Positions 1-8,163 of a stretch of DNA of 16,122 nt are shown here, one piece after another. The position numbers and the translations under genes were made by a program. The first letter of the stretch is position 1, and each line of letters starts with the position of its first letter. Below the pieces are notes generated by a model, which made no database searches, was not told where the DNA came from, and saw only the letters and a program-made list of their open reading frames with translations. The DNA is from an uncultured Brachyspira sp. GTDB lineage: Bacteria > Spirochaetota > Brachyspiria > Brachyspirales > Brachyspiraceae. The stretch is taken from contig NZ_CAKVGN010000065.1 in NCBI RefSeq assembly GCF_934747485.1, positions 1 through 16,122 on the forward strand, read 5' to 3'.

Positions 1-84
1 AATAAATGCGACTTTCTTATTTTCAATTTCTTCCTTTATCAGACTTCCTACACTTGAAAAGTGCGAACATAAAAATAGTTTCAT
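1..84 (-). CDS. Peptidase E-like (S51 / class I glutamine amidotransferase-like) protein, N-terminal fragment
   Basis: Only the first 28 codons are in the window; the gene continues past the left edge. The start is an ATG at 82-84 with an AAGGAG ribosome binding site at 92-97. The translation starts MKLFLCSHFSSVG and reaches KKVAFI at the window edge. This matches the beginning of peptidase E-like proteins: a first beta strand, an S/T-rich turn, then a strand of the type 'VAFIPTA'. The catalytic Ser and His would lie outside the window, so activity cannot be judged. An insertion sequence ends 70 bases upstream of the start codon. The family call rests on a short N-terminal pattern and is tentative; a different small Rossmann-like protein is possible. 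Confidence 0.55.
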   Translation of the reverse strand, partial: MKLFLCSHFSSVGSLIKEEIENKKVAFI

Positions 85-134
85 CAATATTCTCCTTTTA
101 TAAATTGCGATTTGTTGCTCAATTTCGTATTCAA

Positions 135-164
135 ATTATAACATAAAACTTGTGGGGCTGTCCT
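135..164 (-). promoter_or_regulatory. Possible hybrid promoter of the peptidase E-like gene, -35 inside the IS end
   Basis: A consensus TATAAT (minus strand) lies at 135-140, about 50 bases before the start codon, and is preceded by TATGT, an extended -10. With an 18-base spacer, the sequence AGGACA at 159-164 is the best -35 match (4 of 6). It lies inside the left terminal inverted repeat of the insertion sequence. The -10 is convincing; the -35 is an inference. Confidence 0.45.
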
Positions 165-173
165 AGATAACTA
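154..173 (+). repeat. Left terminal inverted repeat of the IS1595-family element
   Basis: It begins GGGGCTGTCCTAGATAACT and pairs with 848-866, with mismatches at repeat positions 8 and 11. The transposase stop codon (171-173) overlaps its inner edge. Confidence 0.88.
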
Positions 174-826
174 AAAAAGCTCCTTTCTTGCTAAATTATA
201 TATAATTTCCAACTGTTTTTCAACTTTTGGATTATTAAATCTAAATTGACACTCTTTAATAAATAAGTGAAAATGTTCTTTTGGTATTCCATTAAATTTA
301 CGAAGATGTCTCTTTGCTTGATTCCAAAAGTTCTCTATACCATTAATATGGTTCTTTTCTTCAGCAAACTTTTCACTATGATTAATTCTAAAGTGTTTAA
401 ATTCAGAGACATCTAATACATCATAACTATGATAATAATCTGAATAAACTATACTATCTGGCTGTACTTTTTGCCTAATAATAGGCATTAAAGTGCTTAT
501 TTTAGTATTATTTATCATTTTTACATATACTTTTCCTCCTCTTTTTAATAAACCAAACACTGGTATTTTATCTTTAGCTCCTCTCCCTCTTTTTCCTTTT
601 CTTTTGCCTCCAAAATAACTCTCATCAACTTCTATTTCTCCATTAAAAACTTCTTCTTCTTTTTCTTTCTCATATTCAAATATTAATTCTCGTAAATGAT
701 ATAATATAATATTGCTGTTTTACGATTAATTCCAATAAGAGCAGAGGCAGTCCTTGCTGTAGTTCCTGCTGCAAAATGCTCTATTAATTTTAATTGTTTT
801 TCTTCACTTAATTTACTACGTTTCAT
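171..826 (-). pseudogene. ISXO2-like (IS1595 family) DDE transposase, frameshifted
   Basis: A first reading frame starts at ATG 824-826 (MKRSKLSEEKQ...) and encodes an N-terminal helix-turn-helix-like segment (residues 7-37, with NRKTAI). It stops at 683-685 after 47 residues. The rest of the protein is in another frame, open from about 698 to the stop at 171-173. An extra AT dinucleotide at 699-700, within an AT-rich run, accounts for the shift. Removing it gives a 217-residue protein, the usual size for this group. The repaired protein has the expected DDE landmarks: VDESYFGG (Asp about 67), VYSDYYHSYD (Asp about 129) and HINGIENFW (about 159-167). As written, the downstream frame could only begin at a GTG near 558-560 and would lack the first catalytic Asp, so the gene is probably inactive. 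A sequencing error in the AT run is an alternative. Confidence 0.88.
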
Positions 827-2798
827 ACTTAAATTTTAACAAATTTAAGTTATCTGGGTCAGCCCCTTTATTTATATCTATTTTATCAGTATAGCTTAAA
901 AGTGTATTAATGGCGTTAGTTTTATCATAATGAATAGCATAAAGAAGCGGAGTAAATCCTTCAGAGTTTCTTACATTAATATCAATAGTGTTAGAGATGG
1001 CATTATGTATTAAAGCGGCGTCATCTTTATAAATAGCGTCAAAAAGAATCTTGCTTTCTAATTGACTTGAATATTCACTCTTTTCTTCTTCTTTTTTATA
1101 GTAGGAAGCATCATCATCCGGCATATTATCATATAAAAAGTCTTCTACAATGTTATTAACATTATTTGCTTGAATGGAATTTATATTGTTATTATATGAA
1201 TTGGTACTATAAATATTAGTATTTCCAAAATTGCCCATTATATTTTCTATACTATCACCATACAATAAATCTGAAGCAGTTTTGCCGTCATAATTTCTTA
1301 TAGTATAATCAGCTCCCTTTAATAATAAAAATCTATAAGTATTGCTGTTGTTATTTTTTACAGCCAAATGCAAAGGGGTGTCTCCGTTAATATTTTGTAT
1401 ATTTATACTAATAGGAGTTCTATTCATGAGAGCAATTAAAGTATTAGTGTTTCCGAGTGATGAAGCATTATGCAAAGGAGTGTTGCCGTATATATCTACA
1501 ACTCTATAGGAATTGCTGCTGTAATTTAAAATTGTATCAATAACTTCGGTACTTGAAAATCTTGCAGCATACATTAAAGCATTATCTCCTAAACTGTCTT
1601 TTCTATTTATATCTGCTCCATGTTTTAATAGAGTGTTTATTATATTAGTGTTATTTTTAAATATAGCATACTGCAAAGGGCTAACATCACCCAAATATAC
1701 ATTGCCTGTAAACTCTGCTATACTTTCATCAAAATAAACTTCATCAGCCGGTATATATGAAGTTTCTATATTTATAATATTAGTATTATTCATTTTATAT
1801 TTAAAAAGTTCATTAACCATATCATCTTTATCAAGATGTATAGCATAAGTGAGGGGAGTGTCATAAGCCATAATGATAGAGTTCATATTAAAATTAGAAT
1901 ACATCATTATATCTCTTAATGCATTGGTATCTGATGTTTGAATAACTCTTGCTATAAACATGTTTTCGTAGTAAGTGTTTGTATTATTATTTTCTTTGTT
2001 ATTATCATCTAAATCAAAAGCAGAACTTCCGCCTGATAATATATATTCTGGGGTTACTCCATAATTATCACCTATATCTTTATTAGCACCAAGTTTAATA
2101 AGAAGATTATAGGCATCCTTTTTTGCATAGTAAGCGGCATAATATAAAGCAGTGCATCCATTTGAATCTCTGTCATTAATATTCATATCAACATTTTTAA
2201 CTAAGAAATTAATAGTATTTAAATTATTAAAAGCAGCAGCATAATGAAGCCCATTAAGATTGCCGTTAGGGGTTTTATCATTAACTAAACTGCTGTCTTT
2301 TTGAAGAAGCATTCTTATAATATTACCTTCCCCAAAACCGCATGCATATAAAAATACAGAGTTCCCCTCATTGTCTTTAGCTCTAACATTAGCCCCCTTG
2401 TCTATAAGCTCTTTAACTGCTTTTGAATTATTTTTAAATATAGCAAACATTAAAGGAGTAGCTCCTCCAATATTAACGCTATCTCCTTCATATTTATTTA
2501 CAAACGGATAAGCTGCAAAATTATTAGGAAGTCTGTATTCAATATTAACATCGCTATACTCAAGCAGCACTCTCAAAGCCCTTTCATTGTTACATTCAAT
2601 AGTATATAAAAGCGGAGTTAATCCCATTTCATTTGTAGCAGAAAAGTCCACTCTGTATTTTAAAATCTCTCTTAAATCTCTTTCATTTTTCTTTTCTTTT
2701 ATAGCCCAAAATAATTCACTTTCTTTTTGATTTATAGCATATATATTAAAATTAGCAGAAAAAAGTAATATAATTAATAAAAATACATTTCTAATCAT
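816..2798 (-). CDS. Secreted ankyrin-repeat protein, 3' end replaced by the IS
   Basis: The frame encodes 660 residues, but only residues 1-644 are native; the last 16 are read from the IS end and stop inside it at 816. Residues 1-21 form a signal peptide (basic start, LLIILLF core, cleavage likely after IYA), so the protein should act in the periplasm or outside the cell. The rest is ankyrin repeats with TPLLYAI, LHYAAA and TALYYAA helices, grouped into compound modules at about 28-250 and 292-510 and a third starting at about 583 that is cut. Residues 515-580 form an Asn-, Asp- and Glu-rich linker. The ATG at 2796-2798 follows a modest AGGA about 11 bases upstream. Ankyrin repeats bind protein partners; no partner or enzymatic domain is visible. 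The gene has its own promoter and is a paralogue of the gene at 6793-8160. Confidence 0.85.
   Translation of the reverse strand: MIRNVFLLIILLFSANFNIYAINQKESELFWAIKEKKNERDLREILKYRVDFSATNEMGLTPLLYTIECNNERALRVLLEYSDVNIEYRLPNNFAAYPFVNKYEGDSVNIGGATPLMFAIFKNNSKAVKELIDKGANVRAKDNEGNSVFLYACGFGEGNIIRMLLQKDSSLVNDKTPNGNLNGLHYAAAFNNLNTINFLVKNVDMNINDRDSNGCTALYYAAYYAKKDAYNLLIKLGANKDIGDNYGVTPEYILSGGSSAFDLDDNNKENNNTNTYYENMFIARVIQTSDTNALRDIMMYSNFNMNSIIMAYDTPLTYAIHLDKDDMVNELFKYKMNNTNIINIETSYIPADEVYFDESIAEFTGNVYLGDVSPLQYAIFKNNTNIINTLLKHGADINRKDSLGDNALMYAARFSSTEVIDTILNYSSNSYRVVDIYGNTPLHNASSLGNTNTLIALMNRTPISINIQNINGDTPLHLAVKNNNSNTYRFLLLKGADYTIRNYDGKTASDLLYGDSIENIMGNFGNTNIYSTNSYNNNINSIQANNVNNIVEDFLYDNMPDDDASYYKKEEEKSEYSSQLESKILFDAIYKDDAALIHNAISNTIDINVRNSEGFTPLLYAIHYDKTNAINTLLSYTDKIDINKGADPDNLNLLKFKYET
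847..866 (-). repeat. Right terminal inverted repeat of the IS1595-family element
   Basis: Read on the minus strand it begins GGGGCTGACCCAGATAACT. The outermost base is 866, next to codon 644 of the interrupted ankyrin gene. Confidence 0.88.
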
Positions 2799-2831
2799 AG
2801 CATCAATTTCCTAGTAAACATAATATAAAAA

Positions 2832-2860
2832 ATTATATAATAATAATAAATTAATAACAA
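2832..2860 (-). promoter_or_regulatory. Promoter of the truncated ankyrin gene
   Basis: On the minus strand, TTGTTA (2855-2860, 4 of 6 to the -35 consensus) is followed after 17 bases by a perfect TATAAT (2832-2837), about 34 bases before the start codon. The surroundings are very AT-rich, so chance matches are common. Confidence 0.5.
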
Positions 2861-2899
2861 CATTATAAAGAAAAAATATAATATTACTATAACATTTAT

Positions 2900-2954
2900 A
2901 AAATAAAAAAATAAAACCTTATAATGAAATATTTGTATATTTATCATAAGGTTT
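2900..2954 (-). terminator. Intrinsic terminator of the helicase-nuclease gene
   Basis: A 9-bp perfect stem (AAACCTTAT at 2914-2922 with ATAAGGTTT at 2946-2954) forms 33 bases past the stop codon at 2987. On the minus strand it is followed by a long U-rich tract (2900-2916 read as T-rich). Stem and U-tract together fit Rho-independent termination leftwards. Confidence 0.75.
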
Positions 2955-2986
2955 AATAATTAAAAAAAATAAATATTTTTAATTAT

Positions 2987-5900
2987 TTAAAAATACTTTT
3001 TTATCATATCATTTATAGCTTTACTATTAATTCCACTTGTGCTACTTTCCTCTGTAGTTATAAGATAATATTTAGCATCTTCTAAACTATCAGCATCTTT
3101 TATACCATTTGAATAATATACTGATTTTTTATCTTCCCATTTATCTTTATATTTTTTATTGTCCATCATACCTAAATGCTCCCATATATAAACTTTACCA
3201 TCTTTTTCTATTGTAAAATCTGGTATAAATCTTCTATCACCTAATTTCAATTCTTTTTCATATTCATAAGATATACCATTTTTAGATAAACTATCAGCTA
3301 TGATAACTTCAGATTTTGATCTTACAAACTCTCCATTACTTGTTATATGTATTTTATTCTTATCAAAATAGCTATTATATTTCTCATAATATTCAAATAA
3401 AGGATTATCTGTAAATAAATTATTCATCCTTCTAATAATCATAGAATATCTGTCTTCCTGATATTTATTTAATTCAGATTTTAAATTTTGATGTAATACA
3501 TACACTTTATCTTTATGTCTTGTTAAAGCCGTATATATCATTTCTCTGCTTACAAGATTAGAAGATATATTAGGTATTATCACTATAGTAGTACCAAATC
3601 CGCTTCCCTGAGATTTATGAACTGTAAGAGCATAGGCTAATTCAACAATAGAATTTTCATCTTTAGGAAAATCATGCTCATATAATTTTTTAATTTTACT
3701 TTCATCTTTGCTAGTTGATCCAAATCTAAAATATCCATTCGCCGATTCAAAATTAATAATAAAATAATCATTTTCTATTAATTTATTCTTATCTATTCTT
3801 CCTGTAATTATACCTATATCTCCATTCGCCAAATATTCATCGCCTTTCTTATTTATACAATATCTTTTATGGTTCTTTAAATTTATAACTTTATCACCAT
3901 ATGATATTTGTTCTTCACCTCTGGGAGTAGGTAAAAGCTGCAATCTTCTTCCATAATTATCTTTGTACTTTTTCTTTAATTCATCAACAAAAAACTTATT
4001 ATGTATTACGCTATTAATAGGCTTACATCCTACATAATTCCTTTCTCTAAATGGAGTTAATATTTGCCATGAATTATGTGTTATTTTAGCATTTTGAAAA
4101 GTTACATAATTGCCATTTTCTAAAGCACCAAATGATCTTAACAAAGTATTATAATCATTGATGTATATTTTATCATCATTATTAATGGATATTTTACCTA
4201 AAACTTCTAATATTTTTTTCTCTAACTCTTCTTCATCATTCCATTCTATAAATTCTATATCATTTTCTTTGTTTGGATTATCTATAATTTCTTCTTCATT
4301 TTCTTCATCTTCTTCTCTGAATTTTAAAGCATATTCAATAGATTCGCTTCCTTTTTTCTGTCTATAATTTTCTTTTAATATTAGTAAATTATTATTTAAT
4401 TTATTTTCTTCTAAATATTTTATTATATCATAAAAAGGTTTCCCTTCTTCTATAGGAGGAAGCTGACAATGATCCCCTACTAATATAATTCTCTCAGCAT
4501 TACTTCCAACAACTTCAAATATTGCCGCAAGCATAGTTTCAGACACCATAGAAGTTTCATCTATAATTACAGTTTTGTACGATGTTTTTGATTCATATTT
4601 TTCTTTTATACTAAAATACGCATTATCAAAATCATATCTTTCGTATTTACTTAAGAAACCAGCAATTGTCTTAGTTTGTGCATTATCTACATTTTGAAGA
4701 AGTGTTCTTGCTTTTCCTGTAGGAGTCAATATCATTATTGATTCTTTATTTATTTCAGATAATGAACATAAAGCTTTTATTACATGGGTCTTTCCTGTAC
4801 CCGCAGAACCAGTTAATGCAGAAAATTTATTTAAAGCCAAATGTTTGATAGATTTTTTTTGATTGTCTGATAATTTATTATTATCAATTGTATAATCATC
4901 TAACTCAGAAATTATAGATTGTTCATCTAGTTTGTTTTTTTCATTAATTCTATTATTTACAGTTTCTTCTATAATATTTTTTATAATATTATAATATTTT
5001 AACTGAAGGGATATTTTTTTCTTACCATTATCATCTATACTTTCTATAATCAAAATATTTTCTTTAAAATAATCCTCATCTTTTATAACATTAATATCAT
5101 CCGTATCTATATTTATTTTATTTTCCATACTAATATTATTAACTTCTTTTAATACCATTTCTAATGGAAGTACAGTATGACCAGAATTATATAACTGTTC
5201 ATACATTATATATACTATAAATGCTGTTACTCTCATATAATTATTTTTATCATCATAATCTTCAAATACTATACCATAATTTTTATCTATATTTTTTAAA
5301 TTATCATCTATAAATATAGCTTTATCTATTGTAAAAATATTAATACCATAATTAGTGTATAAAATATAAGGATTATTTATAATATATTTTTTTTCATCAT
5401 CAGATATATTCTTTAAGCTATTAATGCATTCTTCGCTTAAACTCATTCTGCTAATTAAATAATAAAAATTCTTATTATCTTCAGGCATCTTCTCTATTTT
5501 TTTTATTCTGCTTTTTTCAATGCTGAAATCATGAATATGCTCTTCAAAATAATCCCAATAATCCATGGTTTCTTCTTTTTTAGATTCATCATAAATTTTT
5601 CTCTCTATTTCATAAGCATTTTCTATATCTAAACTTTTAAGAACTTCACCAAATGAAGGATATAGCCCCCTAATTTTCCATACATTATCTATTTGTTTTT
5701 CTATCCATTCTTTTTGTTTGGAATAATCTTTATTTAAAACTTTTTCTATCTCATCTAATACATTTATTGCTTTATATAGCAAATCAAGAACCTGATCATT
5801 ATATACATGTTCGCTTACATAAGAAAAATTTTCAAACATTTCTGCATCGCTGAATAAAGTGCATTTCTCAAAATCTATATTTTCGTCTTTATTTTTATTA

Positions 5901-6664
5901 GAATAATCAAGCAGTTCATGATAAGGAAATATAAATCCTTCATTGTTATCTTCTCTTATTGAATGATAAACAGTCCTATTCCATATCAATGCTCTATTCA
6001 ATCCATTAGAATCTATATCATTATCTGATAGCTCATAATAATATTCTATTATATCTCCCAAACCAGTAATTTTACCTATACCAATTATTATCCTTCTTCC
6101 CTTTGTATCTTCTATAAACGGAGCATTTTTAGAATAAAAAAAGCATAAAGAAGATTCTGCAGCTATATAATTATAAAATGTATCCATCAATATTTTTTGA
6201 TTATCTTTACATTGCCACCAAGAAGTATTTAAATAGCCTGCTTTTTTTTCTAACTTATCCTCTTTATTATGATCTAAACCTTTAATATCATTAAAATTAT
6301 ACTGACCTGTTTTATTTCTCATCATCCATCTAAATGGTATAACAGATGCACTGTATTTTTCAAAATCAATTTTTGTTTTTTTAAAATGATTTCCTATATT
6401 ATCATTAGAACTATATTGATATTTCATAGTAATAGGTATATCTTTAGATTTTAAAATAGAAACGTTTTCTTTAATACAAGGCGGATATGTAGATTCATCA
6501 TTAATATCCAACTCTTTACATTCTAAGCAGTTTCTTCTTTTTTCGCCTATATTTTTTAATATATTACAATATATGTTTTTTTCAGGATTTTTGCATGTTT
6601 TTCCATTCCATGCAGTGTCATGCCAAGGTACTCTTATTGATAAATGTCTTATAAAATTACTCAT
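2987..6664 (-). CDS. RecD2-like superfamily 1 helicase fused to a C-terminal PD-(D/E)XK-type nuclease domain
   Basis: This is a 1225-residue protein starting at ATG 6662-6664, chosen because GGAG lies 8 bases upstream and a TTGATA/TATACT promoter occupies the upstream part of the frame; an upstream TTG at 6722-6724 is part of the -35 box. Residues 1-70 carry the pattern RHLSIRVPWHD and five Cys (24, 33, 46, 49, 63), possibly metal-binding. Residues 100-590 are not recognised. The helicase core has Walker A GSAGTGKT (619-626), LTPTGKA (motif Ia), Walker B IDETSM (701-706), GDHCQLPP (730-737), ENYRQ (765-769), an SH3-like insert with NGDIGIITG (about 923-975), LTVHKSQGSGF (1013-1023) and YTALTRHK (1044-1051). 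These mark a RecD/TraA-type 5'-3' helicase. The C-terminus has SKSE (1116-1119), IPDF (1147-1150), WEHLG (1161-1165) and KK (1179-1180), as in restriction-endonuclease-fold domains. A role in DNA repair or phage defence is inference. Confidence 0.88.
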   Translation of the reverse strand: MSNFIRHLSIRVPWHDTAWNGKTCKNPEKNIYCNILKNIGEKRRNCLECKELDINDESTYPPCIKENVSILKSKDIPITMKYQYSSNDNIGNHFKKTKIDFEKYSASVIPFRWMMRNKTGQYNFNDIKGLDHNKEDKLEKKAGYLNTSWWQCKDNQKILMDTFYNYIAAESSLCFFYSKNAPFIEDTKGRRIIIGIGKITGLGDIIEYYYELSDNDIDSNGLNRALIWNRTVYHSIREDNNEGFIFPYHELLDYSNKNKDENIDFEKCTLFSDAEMFENFSYVSEHVYNDQVLDLLYKAINVLDEIEKVLNKDYSKQKEWIEKQIDNVWKIRGLYPSFGEVLKSLDIENAYEIERKIYDESKKEETMDYWDYFEEHIHDFSIEKSRIKKIEKMPEDNKNFYYLISRMSLSEECINSLKNISDDEKKYIINNPYILYTNYGINIFTIDKAIFIDDNLKNIDKNYGIVFEDYDDKNNYMRVTAFIVYIMYEQLYNSGHTVLPLEMVLKEVNNISMENKINIDTDDINVIKDEDYFKENILIIESIDDNGKKKISLQLKYYNIIKNIIEETVNNRINEKNKLDEQSIISELDDYTIDNNKLSDNQKKSIKHLALNKFSALTGSAGTGKTHVIKALCSLSEINKESIMILTPTGKARTLLQNVDNAQTKTIAGFLSKYERYDFDNAYFSIKEKYESKTSYKTVIIDETSMVSETMLAAIFEVVGSNAERIILVGDHCQLPPIEEGKPFYDIIKYLEENKLNNNLLILKENYRQKKGSESIEYALKFREEDEENEEEIIDNPNKENDIEFIEWNDEEELEKKILEVLGKISINNDDKIYINDYNTLLRSFGALENGNYVTFQNAKITHNSWQILTPFRERNYVGCKPINSVIHNKFFVDELKKKYKDNYGRRLQLLPTPRGEEQISYGDKVINLKNHKRYCINKKGDEYLANGDIGIITGRIDKNKLIENDYFIINFESANGYFRFGSTSKDESKIKKLYEHDFPKDENSIVELAYALTVHKSQGSGFGTTIVIIPNISSNLVSREMIYTALTRHKDKVYVLHQNLKSELNKYQEDRYSMIIRRMNNLFTDNPLFEYYEKYNSYFDKNKIHITSNGEFVRSKSEVIIADSLSKNGISYEYEKELKLGDRRFIPDFTIEKDGKVYIWEHLGMMDNKKYKDKWEDKKSVYYSNGIKDADSLEDAKYYLITTEESSTSGINSKAINDMIKKYF

Positions 6665-6670
6665 ATATAT

Positions 6671-6679
6671 ACTCCAATA
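6671..6679 (-). promoter_or_regulatory. Ribosome binding site that decides the helicase start
   Basis: On the minus strand TTGGAG lies 8 bases before ATG 6662-6664 and supports this start over the longer reading frame. Confidence 0.7.
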
Positions 6680-6695
6680 TTTGATAACTTTATAT

Positions 6696-6724
6696 AGTAT
6701 AGTAAAATTATAATAGTATATCAA
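6696..6724 (-). promoter_or_regulatory. Sigma70-type promoter of the helicase-nuclease gene
   Basis: TTGATA (6719-6724), a 17-base spacer and TATACT (6696-6701) give 5 of 6 matches in each box. Transcription would start near 6689 and give a leader of about 25 bases before the start codon at 6664. The gene can therefore be expressed independently of the ankyrin gene upstream. Confidence 0.72.
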
Positions 6725-6765
6725 TATTTTATATAAAATTTTATAATTATAAACTATAAGAGAGT

Positions 6766-6794
6766 AGTTATTATAATAACATATTATGATAACT
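6766..6794 (-). terminator. Hairpin at the end of the tyrS-lptD-ankyrin operon
   Basis: An inverted repeat (AGTTAT and ATAAT on one arm, ATTAT and ATAACT on the other, one mismatch) overlaps the stop codon of the ankyrin gene. No clean U-tract follows, so termination here is uncertain, and some read-through into the helicase gene is possible. Confidence 0.35.
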
Positions 6795-8160
6795 AATCAT
6801 TAAAGAATATATCATCAGGCTTTAAACCTTCATTATTAGCAATCTCTCTGTCAGCACCAAGCTCTATAAGCAAATTATAAGCTTCTGCCTTTCTATTAGC
6901 AGCAGCATAATAAAGAGCAGTCCAGCCGTCATTATCCTTCGCATTAATATCAACATGAAGCCTATTAACCAAATAACTAATTACTTTAATGTTATCATAT
7001 ACAACAGCCATTTGTAAAGCAGTTACATTTTTTTTAGTTTTGCTATTAACTAAATTTTTATTTTTGCTTACTAAACTGCTCATTATACGAACATTTCCAA
7101 AAGCAGCTGCATATAAAAAACTATTCCAGCCCTCTTCATCAGAAGTATTGATATTGGCATTTTTTTTAATAAGCCTGCTTACTATTCTGCTGTCTCCATT
7201 GCTTTTAAATATAGCATAAAGTAAAGGTGTAGCCCCGCCTATATAAACAGCCTCTCTGCTGAAATTATCTAATGCTGTATAATATCCGTTTGGAAGAGTA
7301 GCCTCCAAATTAATATTCTCACAGTCAAGCAAAATATCAACAGCTTTTATGTTTCTATTTCTTATAGCAAAATGCAAAGCACTAAGCCCATAACCATCTT
7401 CTGCATTAACATTAGCACCATTTTCTATGCTTTTTCTTAATTTTTTTATATCATTGTCTCTTATAGCTTCAAATAATTCCCTATCAATGTCATTTAGTTT
7501 ATTATACTTCATCATCACAAGCTCTCTAAGTCTTGTTGAAGGATACATACCATTATTGTCTGTAATCTGAGTATTAGCTCCCAATTTTATAAGAAGTCTG
7601 TATGATTCAATGCTTTGAGAATTAGCCGCATGATAAAGAGCAGTCCAGCCGTCAATATCACGCGAATTAATGTCAATATTAAAATTAGTGCATATATATT
7701 CTATAACTTCATAATTATTATGGCTGCTTGCTATATGAAGTATATTAACTTTAAACTCTGTTTCGCTATTAATTAAACTTGGAGATTTTTCTGCTATCAA
7801 TTTTAAAGTATCTATATCAGAAAAAGCAGCAGCATACATAATGCTATTATAATTTTTATCATCTCTATCTTTCAAATATGAATCATCTATATTATCTATA
7901 AAAAATTTAATAATATCTTTTTTGTCATTATAAATGGCATAAAGTAAAGGAGTAGCCCCTTCCAAATTGTTTTCATAATCTTTAGGAAGCCTATATTTTA
8001 AGCTTTGTGTATCATTTTCTACTATATATTTTATATAATTAATATCATTATCTTCTATAGCAGTGAAAATTTTATTTATATAATTGTAATCAGCATGCAA
8101 ATTATAAAATACTATAATAATAAATAAGATAAATATTTTTTTTATCATTTTTGTACCCAT
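6793..8160 (-). CDS. Secreted ankyrin-repeat protein
   Basis: The protein has up to 455 residues. Residues 1-23 look like a signal peptide (MIKKIF followed by an ILFIIIVF core, cleavage likely after LHA), so it should leave the cytoplasm. The remainder is two copies of one compound ankyrin module, at about 30-206 and 228-450. Each copy runs: AIEDND/AIRDND helix, a loop ending in GATPLLYAI, an N-S-x-x-YAAAF repeat, a SLIN or NLVN strand, a repeat ending in DIN-x-(R/K)D-x-DGWTALY, and a final LLI(K/E)LGA repeat. The gene begins 3 bases after the lptD-like stop codon with no good ribosome binding site. Translation is thus probably coupled to the upstream gene. ATG 8158-8160 is used here; the ATG four codons further in (MIKKIF) is equally plausible and gives a better signal peptide. 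Function and binding partner are unknown. Confidence 0.88.
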   Translation of the reverse strand: MGTKMIKKIFILFIIIVFYNLHADYNYINKIFTAIEDNDINYIKYIVENDTQSLKYRLPKDYENNLEGATPLLYAIYNDKKDIIKFFIDNIDDSYLKDRDDKNYNSIMYAAAFSDIDTLKLIAEKSPSLINSETEFKVNILHIASSHNNYEVIEYICTNFNIDINSRDIDGWTALYHAANSQSIESYRLLIKLGANTQITDNNGMYPSTRLRELVMMKYNKLNDIDRELFEAIRDNDIKKLRKSIENGANVNAEDGYGLSALHFAIRNRNIKAVDILLDCENINLEATLPNGYYTALDNFSREAVYIGGATPLLYAIFKSNGDSRIVSRLIKKNANINTSDEEGWNSFLYAAAFGNVRIMSSLVSKNKNLVNSKTKKNVTALQMAVVYDNIKVISYLVNRLHVDINAKDNDGWTALYYAAANRKAEAYNLLIELGADREIANNEGLKPDDIFFND

Positions 8161-8163
8161 AAA

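Larger units (their letters stand above)
154..866 (-). mobile_element. IS1595-family (ISXO2-like) insertion sequence, 713 bp, defective
   Basis: The element is bounded by imperfect terminal inverted repeats that both begin GGGGCTG. The left end (154-172) and the reverse complement of the right end (848-866) agree at 17 of 19 positions. The single gene inside is an ISXO2-like transposase read on the minus strand, and its stop codon lies at the inner edge of the left repeat. Size and layout fit small IS1595-family elements. The 8 bases on each side (AAACTTGT on the left, TTTATTTA on the right) do not match, so the target-site duplication expected for this family is absent. The right end interrupts an ankyrin-repeat gene. 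No passenger gene is present. Confidence 0.9.

Noticed and set aside
4158..4367. A plus-strand Ser-rich frame inside the helicase gene
   Set aside because: It mirrors an acidic Glu/Asp-rich stretch of the helicase and shows no start signals.
6989..7219. A plus-strand open frame of 76 codons inside the second ankyrin gene
   Set aside because: It is the complement of ankyrin repeats, Leu- and Ser-rich as such shadows are, with no ribosome binding site.
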